Shown here piece by piece: positions 36,958 to 37,777 of a stretch of DNA of 37,777 nt. Position 1 is the stretch's first letter. Every line of letters starts with the position of its first letter. The notes under the pieces were generated by a model. It did not search any database, was not told the DNA's origin, and saw nothing but the letters and a program-made list of their open reading frames with translations. The stretch covers positions 1-37,777 of the forward strand of contig JARIBS010000112.1 in NCBI GenBank assembly GCA_029257385.1, read 5' to 3'. A program made the position numbers and the translations under genes. The DNA comes from Thiorhodococcus sp. Lineage in GTDB: Bacteria; Pseudomonadota; Gammaproteobacteria; Chromatiales; Chromatiaceae.

Positions 36958-37777
36958 ATGTATCACGTAATCAATAGCTTGGCTTCGAGATGGCTGGGTG
37001 TCTGGCTAATGGCCATCGCGCTCGGGCAGTCTTGCGTCGCCGAGTCCGCCGAGCTTGCGCAGACCGTGCTGCCGGGTGTCGTTCACATCAGCGGCTACAT
37101 GCGTTCCGACGATCAAAACGCCTATGCCGAGACGAGCGGCTTCTTCATCGACCCAGATGGACTCGTGGTGTCCGTGGCCAATGCCTTCACCGACCCAGAG
37201 CGCCGCCTGCTGTGCGAGCGCTACGAGCTGCGTCTTCTCGACGGGCGTCGCCTGGAGGCCAAGGCCCATGCGGTGGATGCCTTACTGAACCTGATCCTCC
37301 TGTCGGTGGAGACGCCGGGCGATTATCCGGTGGCACAGATGAGCGCCCAGCGGGTCCGGCCGGGGGATGCGGTGATGGCCGTCGGCGCCGGCCCAGAGTC
37401 GGGCCAGACCGTGCAGACACCTGGATACGTCAAGCATCGCCAGCAGCGATCGGCCTATGGGCTTGGGCTGCGTGGTCTCTATATCGATATCGAACTCGAC
37501 GCGCCCGCCGGGACCGATGGGGCTGCACTGGCGAGCACATCTGGCCAAGTGATCGGCATCATGACGACCAACATCCATCGTCCGGCTGATCAGGCGCCCT
37601 TTAAAGGTGAGTCGCACGCCGTGCCGATCCGCACGGCCCAGGGGTTCTTCAAGCTCTCCAAGGGGCGGGCGCTGTCTGAAAAACGCTGGCTCGGCCTTGC
37701 TTTTCGACCATTGACGCCCAACGAACGCACCAGCGCGGCAAACCTGTTGGGACGCCGCGCTGGCGTATTTGTTGATT
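36958..37777 (+). CDS. HtrA-like pseudoprotease with PDZ domain, 3' end missing
   Basis: The frame starts at ATG 36958 and is open to the right edge (273 codons). Residues 1-28 look like a signal peptide (WLGVWLMAIALGQ, cleavage near CVA). Residues about 55-230 follow the chymotrypsin-like core of HtrA/DegP: SGFFIDPDGLVVSVANAF in place of the catalytic-His strand, DALLNLILLSV in place of the Asp segment, and GTDGAALASTSGQVIGI in place of the Ser loop. In that alignment His, Asp and Ser become Asn75, Asn111 and Asp187, so no proteolysis is expected. A PDZ domain begins at about 243 (RWLGLAFRPLTPNE). The role may be binding or chaperoning in the periplasm. The alignment is by eye; the family call is moderate, the loss of the triad fairly clear. 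Confidence 0.72.
   Translation, partial: MYHVINSLASRWLGVWLMAIALGQSCVAESAELAQTVLPGVVHISGYMRSDDQNAYAETSGFFIDPDGLVVSVANAFTDPERRLLCERYELRLLDGRRLEAKAHAVDALLNLILLSVETPGDYPVAQMSAQRVRPGDAVMAVGAGPESGQTVQTPGYVKHRQQRSAYGLGLRGLYIDIELDAPAGTDGAALASTSGQVIGIMTTNIHRPADQAPFKGESHAVPIRTAQGFFKLSKGRALSEKRWLGLAFRPLTPNERTSAANLLGRRAGVFVD

Overview
The window most likely comes from a purple sulfur bacterium (Gammaproteobacteria, Chromatiaceae-like). The reasons are a bchE gene for the oxygen-independent bacteriochlorophyll cyclase, a high-GC genome, and gammaproteobacterial house-keeping genes (the rpsF-rpsR-DUF2232-rplI-dnaB block, gcvR, zapE, metH). The genus assignment is inference; no rRNA gene is present.

Layout. 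(1) 1-5700 is a stress and envelope region: a PRC-barrel protein cut by the left edge and built of repeats, an AI-2E/PerM-family permease, a DUF1523-like anchored protein, an unrecognised membrane protein, a tandem universal stress protein and a KefB-type cation/proton antiporter. (2) 5765-20097 is a vitamin B12 region. It holds cobB/cbiA, cobE, an ABC cobalamin-type uptake system (btuF-btuC-btuD), cobU/cobP, metH, a cysteine-rich small-domain protein, cobQ, bchE and cobF, with one Uma2-type nuclease gene inserted. Both MetH and BchE use cobalamin, so B12 supply genes and B12-using enzymes sit together. Several minus-strand genes overlap stop-to-start (cobU/btuF, btuC/btuD), pointing to one transcript from metH or the Cys-rich gene down to btuD. 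(3) 20092-27868 is mostly core: PIN-PhoH ATPase, gcvR, an unrecognised protein, a DUF2892 membrane protein, a putative lipoprotein, and the ribosomal S6-S18-DUF2232-L9 block followed by dnaB. (4) 27966-35726 is the most unusual region: a 1234-residue secreted protein combining FecR, TPR and outer-membrane beta-barrel regions, a small unknown protein, a CHASE2 sensor histidine kinase and a sigma-54 response regulator. I read this as one envelope-spanning signalling system. (5) 35737-37777 holds zapE and the start of an HtrA-like protein in which all three catalytic-triad positions appear replaced.

No tRNA, rRNA, CRISPR array, insertion sequence or prophage was seen. Mobile signals are limited to one REP-like palindrome at the metH/cobU junction and the isolated Uma2 gene. 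All assignments were made by reading the sequence without database searches; start codons were chosen from family N-termini, ribosome binding sites and overlaps.
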